Source: CAZDCD01 sp964503885 (lineage in GTDB: Bacteria; Bacteroidota; Bacteroidia; Bacteroidales; UBA10428). Taken from it: a DNA stretch of 64,000 nucleotides. The stretch covers positions 1-64,000 of the forward strand of contig CAZDCD010000004.1 in assembly GCA_964503885.1 (NCBI GenBank), given 5' to 3'. Below are positions 42,061-51,489 of the stretch, piece by piece. The notes beneath the pieces were generated by a model, which was given only the letters and a program-made list of their open reading frames with translations, was not told where the DNA came from and searched no databases. The position numbers and the translations under genes were made by a program. Numbering within the stretch: position 1 is the stretch's first letter; each line of letters opens with the position of its first letter.

Positions 42061-42949
42061 TCCGGCCCATTTGATCGATTTTATCCATCAGGGTTGGTTT
42101 TTCAAATTTCTCGACAAGGTTAAAGTATTGAAATGCAAGAATCATGTGAGGTATGATATACAAGACATAGGTAAGTACACCCAGCAGAGTGGTAACAATG
42201 ATATAAGAGCTTGAGAAAATATCTTTCGGATTGGATATGTTCTCCGGATTCCTGATCGTATCGCTGATGGTCGTCCACATTGAACCCATACCCATGATAA
42301 TTGCAGGTAACTGAATCACATAACCGAGCACGGTAACAAGCAAAAAGGCCACAATTACCATCAGAAGTGTCATCCACCAGTCTTTTCCGGTAAGCTGAAA
42401 ACTTCTCGAAAATGCATCACCAAAGCCCTTTTTTTCATGAATTAGTACAATCAATATAAGACTTAAAGATATCCCCAGATAGATACCTGGTATGATGCAA
42501 AAAACAAATCCCAGACCGATTAGTATTCCTGCTAAAAGACTGGTTCCCATAACCGGGAAAAAATAGTACAGCATTGTATTCCATACATCCCTGGCCTCAA
42601 AGCCTTCCTTTCCATTTGTAGCGTAAATAGTTATATAACTGTATACTGCCGTAATAAGCATTGTCTGAATGACCAGCTGACAGAGCATGATCAGAAAATA
42701 ATATATAAAGAACTCACCGAAAGTGTTGAAAGTGCCATAGGATGAATTCCTGGAAAATTCCATAAATGTATCGAGGTATTGAGACTGTATTAAAATCAAT
42801 ACCAGGGATACGATGACAAGGACAGGCAATACATAATATATTAATACTGTTCCAAGTCTTTTATATTCCTGCCGTATAAATTCAAATGTAGCTCCGAATA
42901 CTTCGCCAAAGTCGCGTTCTTTTCTGAAGTCAATAGGTGTGTTTTCCAT
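42047..42949 (-). CDS. Polytopic membrane protein of the MoxR operon, unknown function
   Basis: 300 residues with about six transmembrane helices (about 35-53, 82-105, 140-162, 188-210, 245-275 region and a C-terminal one). A soluble start (DFRKERDFGEVFGATFEFI) is typical of integral membrane proteins linked to RDD/SpoIIM operons. No named domain is certain; it resembles the membrane domain of glycerophosphodiester phosphodiesterase-like proteins. It overlaps the SpoIIM-like gene by 20 bases. Confidence 0.75.
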   Translation of the reverse strand: MENTPIDFRKERDFGEVFGATFEFIRQEYKRLGTVLIYYVLPVLVIVSLVLILIQSQYLDTFMEFSRNSSYGTFNTFGEFFIYYFLIMLCQLVIQTMLITAVYSYITIYATNGKEGFEARDVWNTMLYYFFPVMGTSLLAGILIGLGFVFCIIPGIYLGISLSLILIVLIHEKKGFGDAFSRSFQLTGKDWWMTLLMVIVAFLLVTVLGYVIQLPAIIMGMGSMWTTISDTIRNPENISNPKDIFSSSYIIVTTLLGVLTYVLYIIPHMILAFQYFNLVEKFEKPTLMDKIDQMGRNEPN

Positions 42950-43907
42950 AGTGTTTTGATTTTAAGATTAAATGCCTGGGATAAAGAAAGAAATAAAACA
43001 AAATAAAAATCAGCGATAACAGGATAATACCAAACCGGATTGAATACGGAGCCTGGGTATACCTTGTAACAAATCCTTCAAGAAAGGCCGCTATAACGAA
43101 CACCGGGATCAGGCCGGTCACTATTTTAATTCCTTTGATGGCACCATTCCTGAAAGATTGAATTCTCGACAGTGTTCCGGGAAAAAGCATGCTGTTCCCC
43201 ATGACAAGTCCTGCTGCACCGGCTATTATTATGGCAAATATTTCAAGTGTCCCGTGAATCCAGATGGTAGCAACCGATTCAAGAAAAAAACCTTTTTGAG
43301 CAATGAAAGTCTGGAATGTACCAACCATAATGCCCGTTTCAACCATCTTCAGCCCTGTACCGATAGAAGTAAACACACCAAAAAGAAAGGTCACGAAGGA
43401 AACGATGATGTTGTTCACACTTATTCCCAAAAACATATCGGCCTGGTTCATGCTTTTATAAATGGCCAGGGGATCGCCTTGTGAAATGTTAAACAATGTC
43501 TGGTTTACATAATCATTACCCAGGATAATGCGTTCAAATCCGGGATCGTGTATTGTGGAAATAATACCGATAAGCAGGGATATCCCGAAAATCAGGAAAG
43601 AGATCCATACCTCCTTTCTTACGGAATAGATCAATACGGGATAATCATATTTCCAGAACGATACAAACCGGTTCTTTTGTACGGGTTTGCTCCTGTACAC
43701 AAGTTGGTGCGCTTTCCGGGCAAGATAGTTCAGGTATTCCGTTGTATTGGTCCCCGGGTAATAGGTCTTGGAATATGCAAGATCGTCTGTGATCTGAATA
43801 AACAGGCCCGAAAGGTCATCAGGTTTTGCACGGTAACCCCCTTCAAGCAATTTTTCAAATGCTTTCCATCTTTCCTGGTTTTTTTGGAGAAACGATATTT
43901 CTTTCAT
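42930..43907 (-). CDS. Stage II sporulation protein M-like membrane protein
   Basis: 325 residues from the ATG at 43907 (MKEISFLQKNQERWKAFEKL), which gives the family's usual start; the frame extends to a TTG at 43928. The SpoIIM fold follows: several transmembrane helices around SFVTFLFGVFTSIGTGLKMV, GTFQTFIAQKGFFLESVATI and HGTLEIFAIIIAGAAGL, with the conserved HGxxE. In non-spore formers these proteins appear with RDD and MoxR genes, and their function is unclear. It is the first gene of the six-gene operon. Confidence 0.87.
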   Translation of the reverse strand: MKEISFLQKNQERWKAFEKLLEGGYRAKPDDLSGLFIQITDDLAYSKTYYPGTNTTEYLNYLARKAHQLVYRSKPVQKNRFVSFWKYDYPVLIYSVRKEVWISFLIFGISLLIGIISTIHDPGFERIILGNDYVNQTLFNISQGDPLAIYKSMNQADMFLGISVNNIIVSFVTFLFGVFTSIGTGLKMVETGIMVGTFQTFIAQKGFFLESVATIWIHGTLEIFAIIIAGAAGLVMGNSMLFPGTLSRIQSFRNGAIKGIKIVTGLIPVFVIAAFLEGFVTRYTQAPYSIRFGIILLSLIFILFYFFLYPRHLILKSKHYGKHTY

Positions 43908-43983
43908 CGGGAACAGAACCAATTTCAAAAGATGCCGTAAGATAAAAAAGATTTTTCTATCTTAATGGTTCCGAACATATAAA

Positions 43984-44691
43984 ATGGAGCATATTCATAT
44001 TCAAACGTCCCAAAATGTTGTCATTGAACAACCGTTGGCAAGTATCGGTGAGAGAATCCTGGCTCATCTGCTCGATTACCTTTTTTTTGCAGGATATATC
44101 ATACTGGCGTTGATTATTAAAACCATTGTTTCGGGAGGCTTGGCAGTTTTTATTCTGTTACTGATGCCACTGCTTTTCTATGATCTCATCTGTGAAATAA
44201 CTATGGAAGGGCAGAACTGGGGTAAAAAGATCATGAAAATAAAGGTGGTAAAGATCGACGGGTCCGATCTTAATTTTCTCTCATGCCTTACAAGGTGGGT
44301 TTTCAGGATCGTGGATAACATCATCCTTTTTGGAGGGATATCAAGTACGGTTATAATAATCGGAGGGAAAGGACAACGGCTGGGAGACATTGTGGCAAAT
44401 ACAACTGTGGTAAGACTGAAAGACAATACGATTAAAGACACACTTTTTACAGAATTACCCGAGAATTACCAGATAAAGTATCCTGAGGCAATACATTTAC
44501 AATCTTCAGATATCTATACGGTAAAGGAAGTTCTGGAGTATTGCTCGAAAAAGCAGTATACCGGTGATGCCGTAAGGATTGCATTTGCTGCAAAAGAATC
44601 GCTTGAAAACAAGCTGATGATCAAAACCGATATGGTCCCCAAACTTTTCCTGGAAACCGTCATAAAAGATTATAATGCGCTTCACAAATAA
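43984..44691 (+). CDS. RDD family membrane protein
   Basis: 235 residues. The RDD domain is at about 17-140: ASIGERILAHLLDYLFFAGY, MEGQNWGKKIMKIKVVKID and GQRLGDIVANTTVV with three transmembrane helices. The C-terminal 90 residues are soluble and helical. RDD proteins are often associated with SpoIIM-like proteins; the gene is divergent from the SpoIIM gene, with a 76-base shared promoter region. Function unknown, possibly ion transport. Confidence 0.88.
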   Translation: MEHIHIQTSQNVVIEQPLASIGERILAHLLDYLFFAGYIILALIIKTIVSGGLAVFILLLMPLLFYDLICEITMEGQNWGKKIMKIKVVKIDGSDLNFLSCLTRWVFRIVDNIILFGGISSTVIIIGGKGQRLGDIVANTTVVRLKDNTIKDTLFTELPENYQIKYPEAIHLQSSDIYTVKEVLEYCSKKQYTGDAVRIAFAAKESLENKLMIKTDMVPKLFLETVIKDYNALHK

Positions 44692-44870
44692 TCCGAAAGT
44701 GCATTTTTTTCCGATTCATCACTCGCAAAAGCGCTTCATATTCTTTACCACAAAACAAAGAATTCGCAAAAGATACTTGTGAATGAATACCCGATGAACG
44801 GCGAAGCAGCCTCACTCTGTTGCCATCAGCACATATTCGTCCCATCATATCTATGGCATAGGACTGGCAG

Positions 44871-45857
44871 CTATACTCCTTTTCCGGTATATTTACCAAT
44901 GATCCCGTCAAGGATCTTTTCCGTCTCACGCTTGATCACTTTTTTTTCAGGGTGTTCGTCGAACCATTTCAGTGTTCGCTTTATCCCTTCACTGAACGGT
45001 ATCGTTGCACAATAGCCCGGAACAAAGGTTTTGATCTTGGTATTGTCGAAGATTACACTATACGATTTATCACCCAGCAGATTGCCGGTATAGGGTTCGT
45101 GTACGCTACAAATAAAATCAGAAGGAATATGGATAATCTCTGCCTTCACTCCTGCAGCATTGGCAACAGCTTCGTAAATCTGGTTCCACGTAAGGATTTC
45201 ATCCGAAGTAATGTGAAATGTATGGCCTGTGGCTTGCTGATGCCCCATCAGGCCTAAAAAGCCTTTGGCGAAATCATCGGCATGGGTCAGCACCCAGAGT
45301 GAAGTGCCATCGCCATGCACTATGATCTTCTTTCCCTTCTTCAGGCGATCAATGATATTGTATTCTTCCCATCCGCCGATTGCAACCGGAATTACAGTAT
45401 CGTATGTATGCGAAGGGCGGACAATTGTTACCGGAAATCCTTCCCTGCGGTATGCATGGATCAGTTTATCCTCACATGCTATTTTGTTGCGTGAATATTC
45501 CCAGAACGGGTTGGCGACCGGTGTGGACTCGGTGATCACCGGATGAGATACAGGCTTCTGGTAAGCCGAAGCCGAACTGATAAAAATATACTGTTTTGTC
45601 TTTCCTCTGAACCATTCTATATCCCGGGCAACGTCATTTTCGGTAAAAGCAATCCAGTTCACCACCACATCCCAGTTGTCTTTTTTAAGGATATGCTGTG
45701 TTCCCGGGTCAGCTATATCTCCTGTGATGGATTTTGTACCGGGAATTGATTCGCGATTACCCCTGTTGAGCAGATAAAGATCGATGCCCTTCGCAACAGC
45801 AAGCTTACTTACTGAAGTGCTGATATTGCCTGTTCCGCCAATAAAAAGTATTTTCAT
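44871..45857 (-). CDS. NAD-dependent epimerase/dehydratase family protein
   Basis: 328 residues. Rossmann motif MKILFIGGTGNISTSVSKLA (GGTGxIS variant), an extended-SDR catalytic region with SSASAY and the Tyr/Lys pair in YSRNK (about 130-134), and VRPSHTYDT. The enzyme is expected to act on a nucleotide-sugar or similar substrate in the cytosol; the exact substrate is unknown. It is followed by a gap and the RDD gene on the other strand. Confidence 0.85.
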   Translation of the reverse strand: MKILFIGGTGNISTSVSKLAVAKGIDLYLLNRGNRESIPGTKSITGDIADPGTQHILKKDNWDVVVNWIAFTENDVARDIEWFRGKTKQYIFISSASAYQKPVSHPVITESTPVANPFWEYSRNKIACEDKLIHAYRREGFPVTIVRPSHTYDTVIPVAIGGWEEYNIIDRLKKGKKIIVHGDGTSLWVLTHADDFAKGFLGLMGHQQATGHTFHITSDEILTWNQIYEAVANAAGVKAEIIHIPSDFICSVHEPYTGNLLGDKSYSVIFDNTKIKTFVPGYCATIPFSEGIKRTLKWFDEHPEKKVIKRETEKILDGIIGKYTGKGV

Positions 45858-45952
45858 AACATCTTGACGATTATATGTATTTGATTATTTACCTGCATAT
45901 AAAAAATACGTGGATAATTTCCATGCCAACCGTGCTCGCTGAAATAGCCCGG

Positions 45953-46309
45953 TCAAACATAGATCATTCTTTTTGTCATGCCTCCATCTGCAATAAAATT
46001 TTGTCCTGTTATAAAGGAATTGACAGGATCGGCAAGAAAAAGGACGAGCCGTGCATTATTTACCAGGCAACCTATCCCTCCAAAACTGGTTGCAGTGATT
46101 TTTACAGCCTTTTCAACCTGCAGTTCGGAAGACACATCGCAAGGCACAACAAGAATGTTGTGACCGGTAAAATCATGTTTCACTTCCGCAAGAGCTTCCT
46201 CATCCGTATCCCAGATGGTAACTCCGTATCCGCTCTCAGCAAGCCTGAGCGAAATCATCTTACCGATTCCCTGGGCCCCGCCGGTTACGATTGCAGTTTT
46301 TTTCTTCAT
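45953..46309 (-). pseudogene. Short-chain dehydrogenase with in-frame loss of its catalytic core
   Basis: From the ATG at 46309 it reads MKKKTAIVTGGAQGIGKMIS with an intact NAD-binding motif, through VPCDVSSELQVEKAVKI to GCLVNNA. It then jumps directly to RLVLFLADPVNSFITGQNF and IADGGMTKRMIYV, the normal SDR C-terminus. About 100 residues, including the Ser-Tyr-Lys active site, are missing. This is an in-frame internal deletion, so the product should be inactive. It lies between the epimerase and the divergent queuosine transporter. A residual NAD-binding role cannot be excluded. Confidence 0.75.
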
Positions 46310-46348
46310 TTGCTCTATATTTGCGGCATGCATACGAACTTTAAAATT

Positions 46349-47038
46349 ATGCAATCTGAGGGTAAAGAACAAAAGGGATTCAGGTATTTTGAAATATTGA
46401 CCGGATTATTCGTTGCTGTATTGTTAATCTCCAACATTGCTTCAACGAAAATACTGACCCTCTGGAAGTTTACTTTTGATGGCGGCACTCTTTTATTTCC
46501 CCTGAGTTATATTTTCGGAGATATTCTTACTGAAGTATACGGGTACCAGAAATCAAGAAAGGTAATCTGGACAGGGTTTGCCAGCGCACTGCTTATGTCG
46601 GTGGTACTTTATGTTGTACAGATTCTACCACCTGCTGACGAATGGGGCAATCAGTCGGCTTATGAGATTCTCCTGGGAATGGTGCCGCGAATTGTATTGG
46701 CAAGCCTTACAGCCTATTTTGCCGGAGAATTTTCCAATTCCTTTATCCTGTCAAGGCTCAAGATATTTACGAAAGGACGTTACCTATGGACGCGAACCAT
46801 AGGTTCCACGATTATTGGTGAGGGACTCGACACCCTGCTGTTTTGCTTCATTGCGTTTTACGGAGTCCTGCCCTACGATCTCCTGTGGTCGGTAATAGTA
46901 TCCAATTATATCTTTAAGTGCGGAGTGGAAGTTCTATTTACGCCTGTAACCTATGCCGCAGTGGGATTTCTGAAGAAAAGGGAAAAGGAAGATCACTACG
47001 ATTACGGCATCAGCTATAATCCCTTTGTATTCAAATAG
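46349..47038 (+). CDS. Queuosine precursor transporter (YhhQ/VUT family)
   Basis: 229 residues from the ATG at 46349; an ATG at 46328 adds seven residues. The YhhQ-family pattern is clear: EILTGLFVAVLLISNIASTK, the conserved FPLSYIFGDILTEVYGYQKS, and GSTIIGEGLDTLLF, with about six transmembrane helices. YhhQ proteins import queuine or preQ0/preQ1 for tRNA modification. No preQ1 riboswitch fits in the short region upstream, which is shared with the divergent SDR pseudogene. Confidence 0.9.
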   Translation: MQSEGKEQKGFRYFEILTGLFVAVLLISNIASTKILTLWKFTFDGGTLLFPLSYIFGDILTEVYGYQKSRKVIWTGFASALLMSVVLYVVQILPPADEWGNQSAYEILLGMVPRIVLASLTAYFAGEFSNSFILSRLKIFTKGRYLWTRTIGSTIIGEGLDTLLFCFIAFYGVLPYDLLWSVIVSNYIFKCGVEVLFTPVTYAAVGFLKKREKEDHYDYGISYNPFVFK

Positions 47039-47044
47039 CACACT

Positions 47045-48808
47045 TTACCTGATCTTCCTCATGCGAAGGGCCTTGGGAGTTACCTCGAGATACTCGTCAT
47101 CGTGTATATATTCCAGGGCCTCTTCGAGCGAAAAAACAATCCTGGGCGCTATTTTAACATTTTCATCAGAACCCGAAGCTCTCATGTTGGTGAGCTTTTT
47201 CCCTTTCATCACATTGACTTCAAGATCGGTATCCCTTGTATATTCACCAACAACCTGTCCCTTATAAACCTTTTCACCCGGTTCGACAAAAAATCTCCCC
47301 CTGTCCTGGAGCTTATCGAGTGCATAAGAAGAGGCCTGGCCTGTTTCCAGGGCGACGAGCGATCCCCTCGACCGGGTTAATATCTCTCCTTTTAGGGATT
47401 CATAGGCCTTAAAACTGTGATTCATGGTGGCTTCACCCGAGCTCAGGGTGAGGATCATACTCCTCAGACCGATCAGTCCACGCGAAGGAATGGAGAATTC
47501 GAGGTGTAACAAATCACCTTTGGGTTCCATCACCTTCAGCTCGCCTTTCCTCATGTTCACAACTTCGATTACCTTACCGGAAAGGGTATCAGGCAGATCG
47601 ATAATTAAAATCTCAACAGGTTCGCATTTTATTCCATCAATCTCTTTCAGAATGACATTGGGCTTTCCTACCTGCAATTCATAGCCCTCTCTGCGCATGG
47701 TTTCGATAAGGATCGAAAGATGAAGGATTCCCCGGCCAAATACAATAAACTTATCTTCAGAATCTGTTTCAGACACCCTTAAAGCCAGGTTCTTTTCTGT
47801 TTCCCGGAAAAGCCTTTCCCTCAGATGCCTGGAAGTTACATACCTGCCTTCCAAACCATAGAAAGGCGAATTGTTTATTGTGAACAACATGCTCATTGTG
47901 GGTTCATCGATATGTATACGGGGCAGCGCTTCGGGGTTGGAAGCGTCGGCAATGGTATCGCCGATTTCAAAATCTTCAATTCCCACTACGGCACAAAGAT
48001 CACCGCTTCTCACACTGTCTACTTTTTTCCTTCCCAACCCCTCGAAGACAAATAATTCTTTGATCCGGAATGGTTTGCTTATGCTGTTTTTTCTGCATAA
48101 TACATAATCATGTCCGGTCTTTAAATCACCCCGATATACCCTGCCGATGGCTATTCTTCCCACGAAACTAGTGTAATCGAGCGATGCGATCTGCATTTGC
48201 AGCGGACCCTTGTTGGAAGGCGCTTCCGGAATTGAAGAAATAATAGTATCCATCAGCACTTTGATGTTCTTTTCCGGTTTTTTCCAGTCCCTTCCCATCC
48301 ACCCGAATTTAGAGGAGCCGTATATTGTTTCAAAGTCAAGCTGGTCTTCCGATGCTCCAAGATTGAACATAAGTTCAAAAACTTCATCATTTACTTCTTC
48401 AGGTTTGCAGTTTTCCTTGTCAGTTTTATTGATCACCACTATCGGCTTCAGACCCAGTTCCAGGGCTTTACCCAGAACAAACCGTGTCTGTGGCATAGGC
48501 CCTTCAAGCGCGTCGACCAGGAGCAAAACGCCATCGGCCATCCTCAACACCCGTTCAACTTCACCTCCGAAGTCAGCATGCCCGGGCGTATCGATGATAT
48601 TGATCTTTATCCCTTTGTAGCCGACCGAAACATTCTTCGAAATGATGGTAATACCCCTTTCCCGTTCCAGATCGTTGGTATCGAGTATCAGTTCCTGCCT
48701 TGCTTTGCGTTCATCAATGAGGTTGCATTCCTGAATAATCCTGTCCACCAGGGTTGTTTTACCATGATCAACATGTGCTATTATCGCTATATTTCTGATT
48801 GATTGCAT
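47045..48808 (-). CDS. typA: Translational GTPase TypA/BipA
   Basis: 587 residues. G motifs are intact: AHVDHGKTTLVDRI (G1), DTPGHADFGGEVERVL (G3), NKTD (G4). Domains II, III and V (EF-G-like) follow, then the BipA-specific C-terminus (PGEKVYKGQVVGEYTRDTDL, ending KALRMRKIR). BipA/TypA is a ribosome-associated GTPase for assembly and stress, notably at low temperature. Convergent with the queuosine transporter gene, six bases apart. Confidence 0.95.
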   Translation of the reverse strand: MQSIRNIAIIAHVDHGKTTLVDRIIQECNLIDERKARQELILDTNDLERERGITIISKNVSVGYKGIKINIIDTPGHADFGGEVERVLRMADGVLLLVDALEGPMPQTRFVLGKALELGLKPIVVINKTDKENCKPEEVNDEVFELMFNLGASEDQLDFETIYGSSKFGWMGRDWKKPEKNIKVLMDTIISSIPEAPSNKGPLQMQIASLDYTSFVGRIAIGRVYRGDLKTGHDYVLCRKNSISKPFRIKELFVFEGLGRKKVDSVRSGDLCAVVGIEDFEIGDTIADASNPEALPRIHIDEPTMSMLFTINNSPFYGLEGRYVTSRHLRERLFRETEKNLALRVSETDSEDKFIVFGRGILHLSILIETMRREGYELQVGKPNVILKEIDGIKCEPVEILIIDLPDTLSGKVIEVVNMRKGELKVMEPKGDLLHLEFSIPSRGLIGLRSMILTLSSGEATMNHSFKAYESLKGEILTRSRGSLVALETGQASSYALDKLQDRGRFFVEPGEKVYKGQVVGEYTRDTDLEVNVMKGKKLTNMRASGSDENVKIAPRIVFSLEEALEYIHDDEYLEVTPKALRMRKIR

Positions 48809-48839
48809 ATTACAAAAAAAACCTCAAAAAATGAATCGG

Positions 48840-48881
48840 CAAAGATATTATTGTTTTTCTGAATTCTCATCAGGAATTCAG
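48840..48881 (-). promoter_or_regulatory. typA promoter with overlapping inverted repeat
   Basis: Minus-strand TATCTTTG (48840-48847) matches TAnnTTTG, about 32 bases upstream of the typA ATG. Immediately upstream, CTGAATTC (48859-48866) and GAATTCAG (48874-48881) form a perfect 8-bp inverted repeat with a 7-base loop, covering the region where the -33 element would sit. That position suggests an operator. Confidence 0.45.
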
Positions 48882-48985
48882 ATGCAGGTATTGTTTTTGG
48901 TCAAAAAGATGTGTTAAATAATGGTATTAAGGGATAGGCCTTGCACCTGAAATGTTTTTATATTTGCTGTTGTAAGAATTTTCTT

Positions 48986-49723
48986 ATGCTGAGTAAAATT
49001 GTACGGCTCATATATCAACCCTATAAATGGCTGGTTTATCTGCCTTTTCTGATCGTCAATACCCTGTTTTTCGGGGTTATTGCAGTGATTGTATCAAGCC
49101 TGATAAATCAACGGATCGGAAGCTATTTCGGTGGTGTTATCTGGTCAAGGCTCAACGCCTTCCTGGTTCCGATGCTTGTGGATGTGCAGGGTAAAAGCAA
49201 CATTAAGAAGAATACGTCGTATGTGGTTATTCCAAATCACCAGAGTTATTTTGATATTTTTCTCATATACGGATGGTTAGGGCTCGATATCAAGTGGGTG
49301 ATGAAGAAAGAACTCCGGAAAATCCCGGGTATTGGATTTGGTAGCGAGAAGGTCGGACATATTTTTATTGACAGGTCCAATCACCGTATGGCGCTGGAAA
49401 GCCTGAACAGGGCTAAAGAAAAGCTTCAAAACGGAACATCGGTTGTTATTTTTCCTGAAGGCACACGGAGCAAGACAGGAGAGTTGATACCGTTTAAACG
49501 TGGTGCATTCAAGCTGGCAATTGAACTGGGGCTGCCAATATTGCCGGTAACGGTTTTGGGTACCAAAAACATCCTTCCCGCAGATTCTTTAGACCTTATG
49601 CCCGGAAGAGTAAAAATGATCATTCATGAACCTTTTGACATTTCAGGATATAGCGAATCAACCATGTCAGAATTGATAGAGGCGATTAAGAATATCATCC
49701 GGGCATCGTTGCAAGATCATTGA
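48986..49723 (+). CDS. plsC: 1-acyl-sn-glycerol-3-phosphate acyltransferase (PlsC type)
   Basis: 245 residues from the ATG at 48986; a TTG at 48941 would add an odd Cys-rich 15-residue extension. Two N-terminal membrane segments (about 14-37) precede the PlsC domain with the NHQSYFD (HX4D) catalytic motif and FPEGTRSK (substrate-binding). It acylates lysophosphatidate to phosphatidate for membrane lipid synthesis. It stands alone, divergent from typA. Confidence 0.9.
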   Translation: MLSKIVRLIYQPYKWLVYLPFLIVNTLFFGVIAVIVSSLINQRIGSYFGGVIWSRLNAFLVPMLVDVQGKSNIKKNTSYVVIPNHQSYFDIFLIYGWLGLDIKWVMKKELRKIPGIGFGSEKVGHIFIDRSNHRMALESLNRAKEKLQNGTSVVIFPEGTRSKTGELIPFKRGAFKLAIELGLPILPVTVLGTKNILPADSLDLMPGRVKMIIHEPFDISGYSESTMSELIEAIKNIIRASLQDH

Positions 49724-49829
49724 AACCCGGTGTTAAATCTATGTTAAAAGAGTATATTTCTTTACTTTTATGCGGCTAATTTGATCTTTAACTTGTTAAT
49801 CATACTATAGTAACAAAACTGGTTAAATT

Positions 49830-50450
49830 ATGAAAGGTGCTCTTGTCATGTCTCTTGCGTTTTATCTCATAGGTGTATCAAACTGCCAGTCACCTCAGCG
49901 TTTTGGAATTGATTCTACGGAGAAAGTTCCAGCCGGATTACCCCTTCTATCAAAAGCGCCTGATTTTAAGGCAATTGACCAAAATGGCACACGCATTCAT
50001 TTGTATGATATCTTAGCAGATAAGAAGGTTGTATTGTTTTTTTACAGGGGAAACTGGTGTCCGTTTTGCAATACTTACCTTCAAAATATGCAGGACTCGC
50101 TTGATCTGATCCTGGATAAAAATGCTGTAGTGATCGCTGTAAGTCCTGAAAACCAGGAAAATATTCAAAAAACCACAGAAAAATACAGCCTTGGCTTTCA
50201 TGTTATCGGAGATTCCGGGGGAAGGATTATGACCGATTACGATGTACTATTTAATGTTACCAAAGGGTACCAGACCAAAATGAAGCTTGCATTATTCATG
50301 GATATTGCCGCTCATAATGACCAGGAGACCGCCAGGCTTCCTGTACCAGCAACATATGTAATTGATAAGGACGGCACAATAATTTTCAGGCATTTCAATA
50401 TCGATTTCAGACAGCGTGCACCGATAAGCGAAATCATCAGGCATCTGTAG
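49830..50450 (+). CDS. Thioredoxin-fold redoxin, AhpC/TSA family (lipoprotein-like)
   Basis: 206 residues. Leader MKGALVMSLAFYLIGVSNCQ with a Cys at residue 19, weakly lipobox-like (Val-Ser-Asn-Cys). The redoxin domain starts APDFKAIDQNGTRIHLYDIL, then the active site FFYRGNWCPFCNTYLQ with a CxxC. The ending PVPATYVIDKDGTIIFRHFN is the cis-Pro region of the fold. It would act in the periplasm or at the membrane in thiol or peroxide reduction; a true peroxidase or a disulphide reductase cannot be told apart. Confidence 0.85.
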   Translation: MKGALVMSLAFYLIGVSNCQSPQRFGIDSTEKVPAGLPLLSKAPDFKAIDQNGTRIHLYDILADKKVVLFFYRGNWCPFCNTYLQNMQDSLDLILDKNAVVIAVSPENQENIQKTTEKYSLGFHVIGDSGGRIMTDYDVLFNVTKGYQTKMKLALFMDIAAHNDQETARLPVPATYVIDKDGTIIFRHFNIDFRQRAPISEIIRHL

Positions 50451-50544
50451 TTCATTTCCTGACCTTTTCGTATTCTTATAATTTTTTGTATCTTCATATG
50501 TATAACCAGAGTTACGGTATTTTCGTATACTCAAAAAAATACTT

Positions 50545-51477
50545 ATGAGACACCACCATATCATCGCAATCGCAGTTATGTTCTCATTGTTCCTTATCCT
50601 TAATTCATGTAAAAAATTAGATGAATACTTTAGAGAACCTGATACAGAATCAGTTAAAGATGTTATTAAAACGTCAGTCTTCATTGGCTATACAGCAGAG
50701 CTTGCCATGTCAGCAGTTTCCGGACATGCCCCATCTAACGTCAGTACGTTCAGGTCAGGATCATCTTTTCCATGTGTAGCCGTGGTTTTTATTTATCCCG
50801 ATGGAAGATTTCCAGTACCCTTTGCCAAAAACGCGAATTCGGAAATATCGGTTTTCGGCTTTTGGCCTGATGAAAATACGGCTCTTATTACCATATTGGT
50901 ATCTGAATTGAACATACGAACCTCAACATTTACATTACATGATGTTCATTCGGTACCTGTAATCAAATCAGATAGTTCTATTTCTGTAGTATATGCAGCT
51001 ATAGACATCAATTTCGGGCAGAACGACAGAGATGAGCTGATGAAATTTGATTATTCAACCGGAGAGTTGAATGTTGAACTGGGCCGGTTTAATATCATCC
51101 CTTCCGATGATCTCAATGTGCTGGTGGAAGAAAATGCATGGTTTGTGAATATCAACCAGAACAATACTGAGGGGTATCCATCAGACGATTCGTATTCCAT
51201 TACCGGCGGCGGGCAACTTGTTGAAGCATCAGAATCTACAGCTGGGGCATTTCAACAGGCTCTGCTTGGTGTACGCATCAATTATGACTGCCTGAGAAAT
51301 CCGCTGGAGGGTTTTTCCCTGATCCAGAAAGTTGCTGTTGAAGGTGAAAAATTCCCTGAAACGGGCACTGCGATCCTGTCTTTTCATGATGCCTGTAATG
51401 GCAAAGCATATGTCGAGCTTGCCACCGGCATGTATATAACTTCAATCGGCAGGCATGTATCTTTTGAAATGGAATAA
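50545..51477 (+). CDS. Predicted lipoprotein, unknown function
   Basis: 310 residues. Lipoprotein leader MRHHHIIAIAVMFSLFLILN then Ser-Cys (Cys22) followed by KKLDEYF. The mature protein alternates beta strands with many Asp/Asn/Ser residues, with no detectable repeats, and ends in an acidic Met-Glu. I do not recognise a family. It lies downstream of the redoxin gene (95 bases) and convergent with the coiled-coil gene 12 bases away. Confidence 0.6.
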   Translation: MRHHHIIAIAVMFSLFLILNSCKKLDEYFREPDTESVKDVIKTSVFIGYTAELAMSAVSGHAPSNVSTFRSGSSFPCVAVVFIYPDGRFPVPFAKNANSEISVFGFWPDENTALITILVSELNIRTSTFTLHDVHSVPVIKSDSSISVVYAAIDINFGQNDRDELMKFDYSTGELNVELGRFNIIPSDDLNVLVEENAWFVNINQNNTEGYPSDDSYSITGGGQLVEASESTAGAFQQALLGVRINYDCLRNPLEGFSLIQKVAVEGEKFPETGTAILSFHDACNGKAYVELATGMYITSIGRHVSFEME

Positions 51478-51489
51478 CAAACGATCAGC

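Noticed and set aside
46309..46348. preQ1 riboswitch upstream of the queuosine transporter
   Set aside because: The shared intergenic segment is only about 40 bases and contains no aptamer-like C-rich hairpin and A-rich tail.
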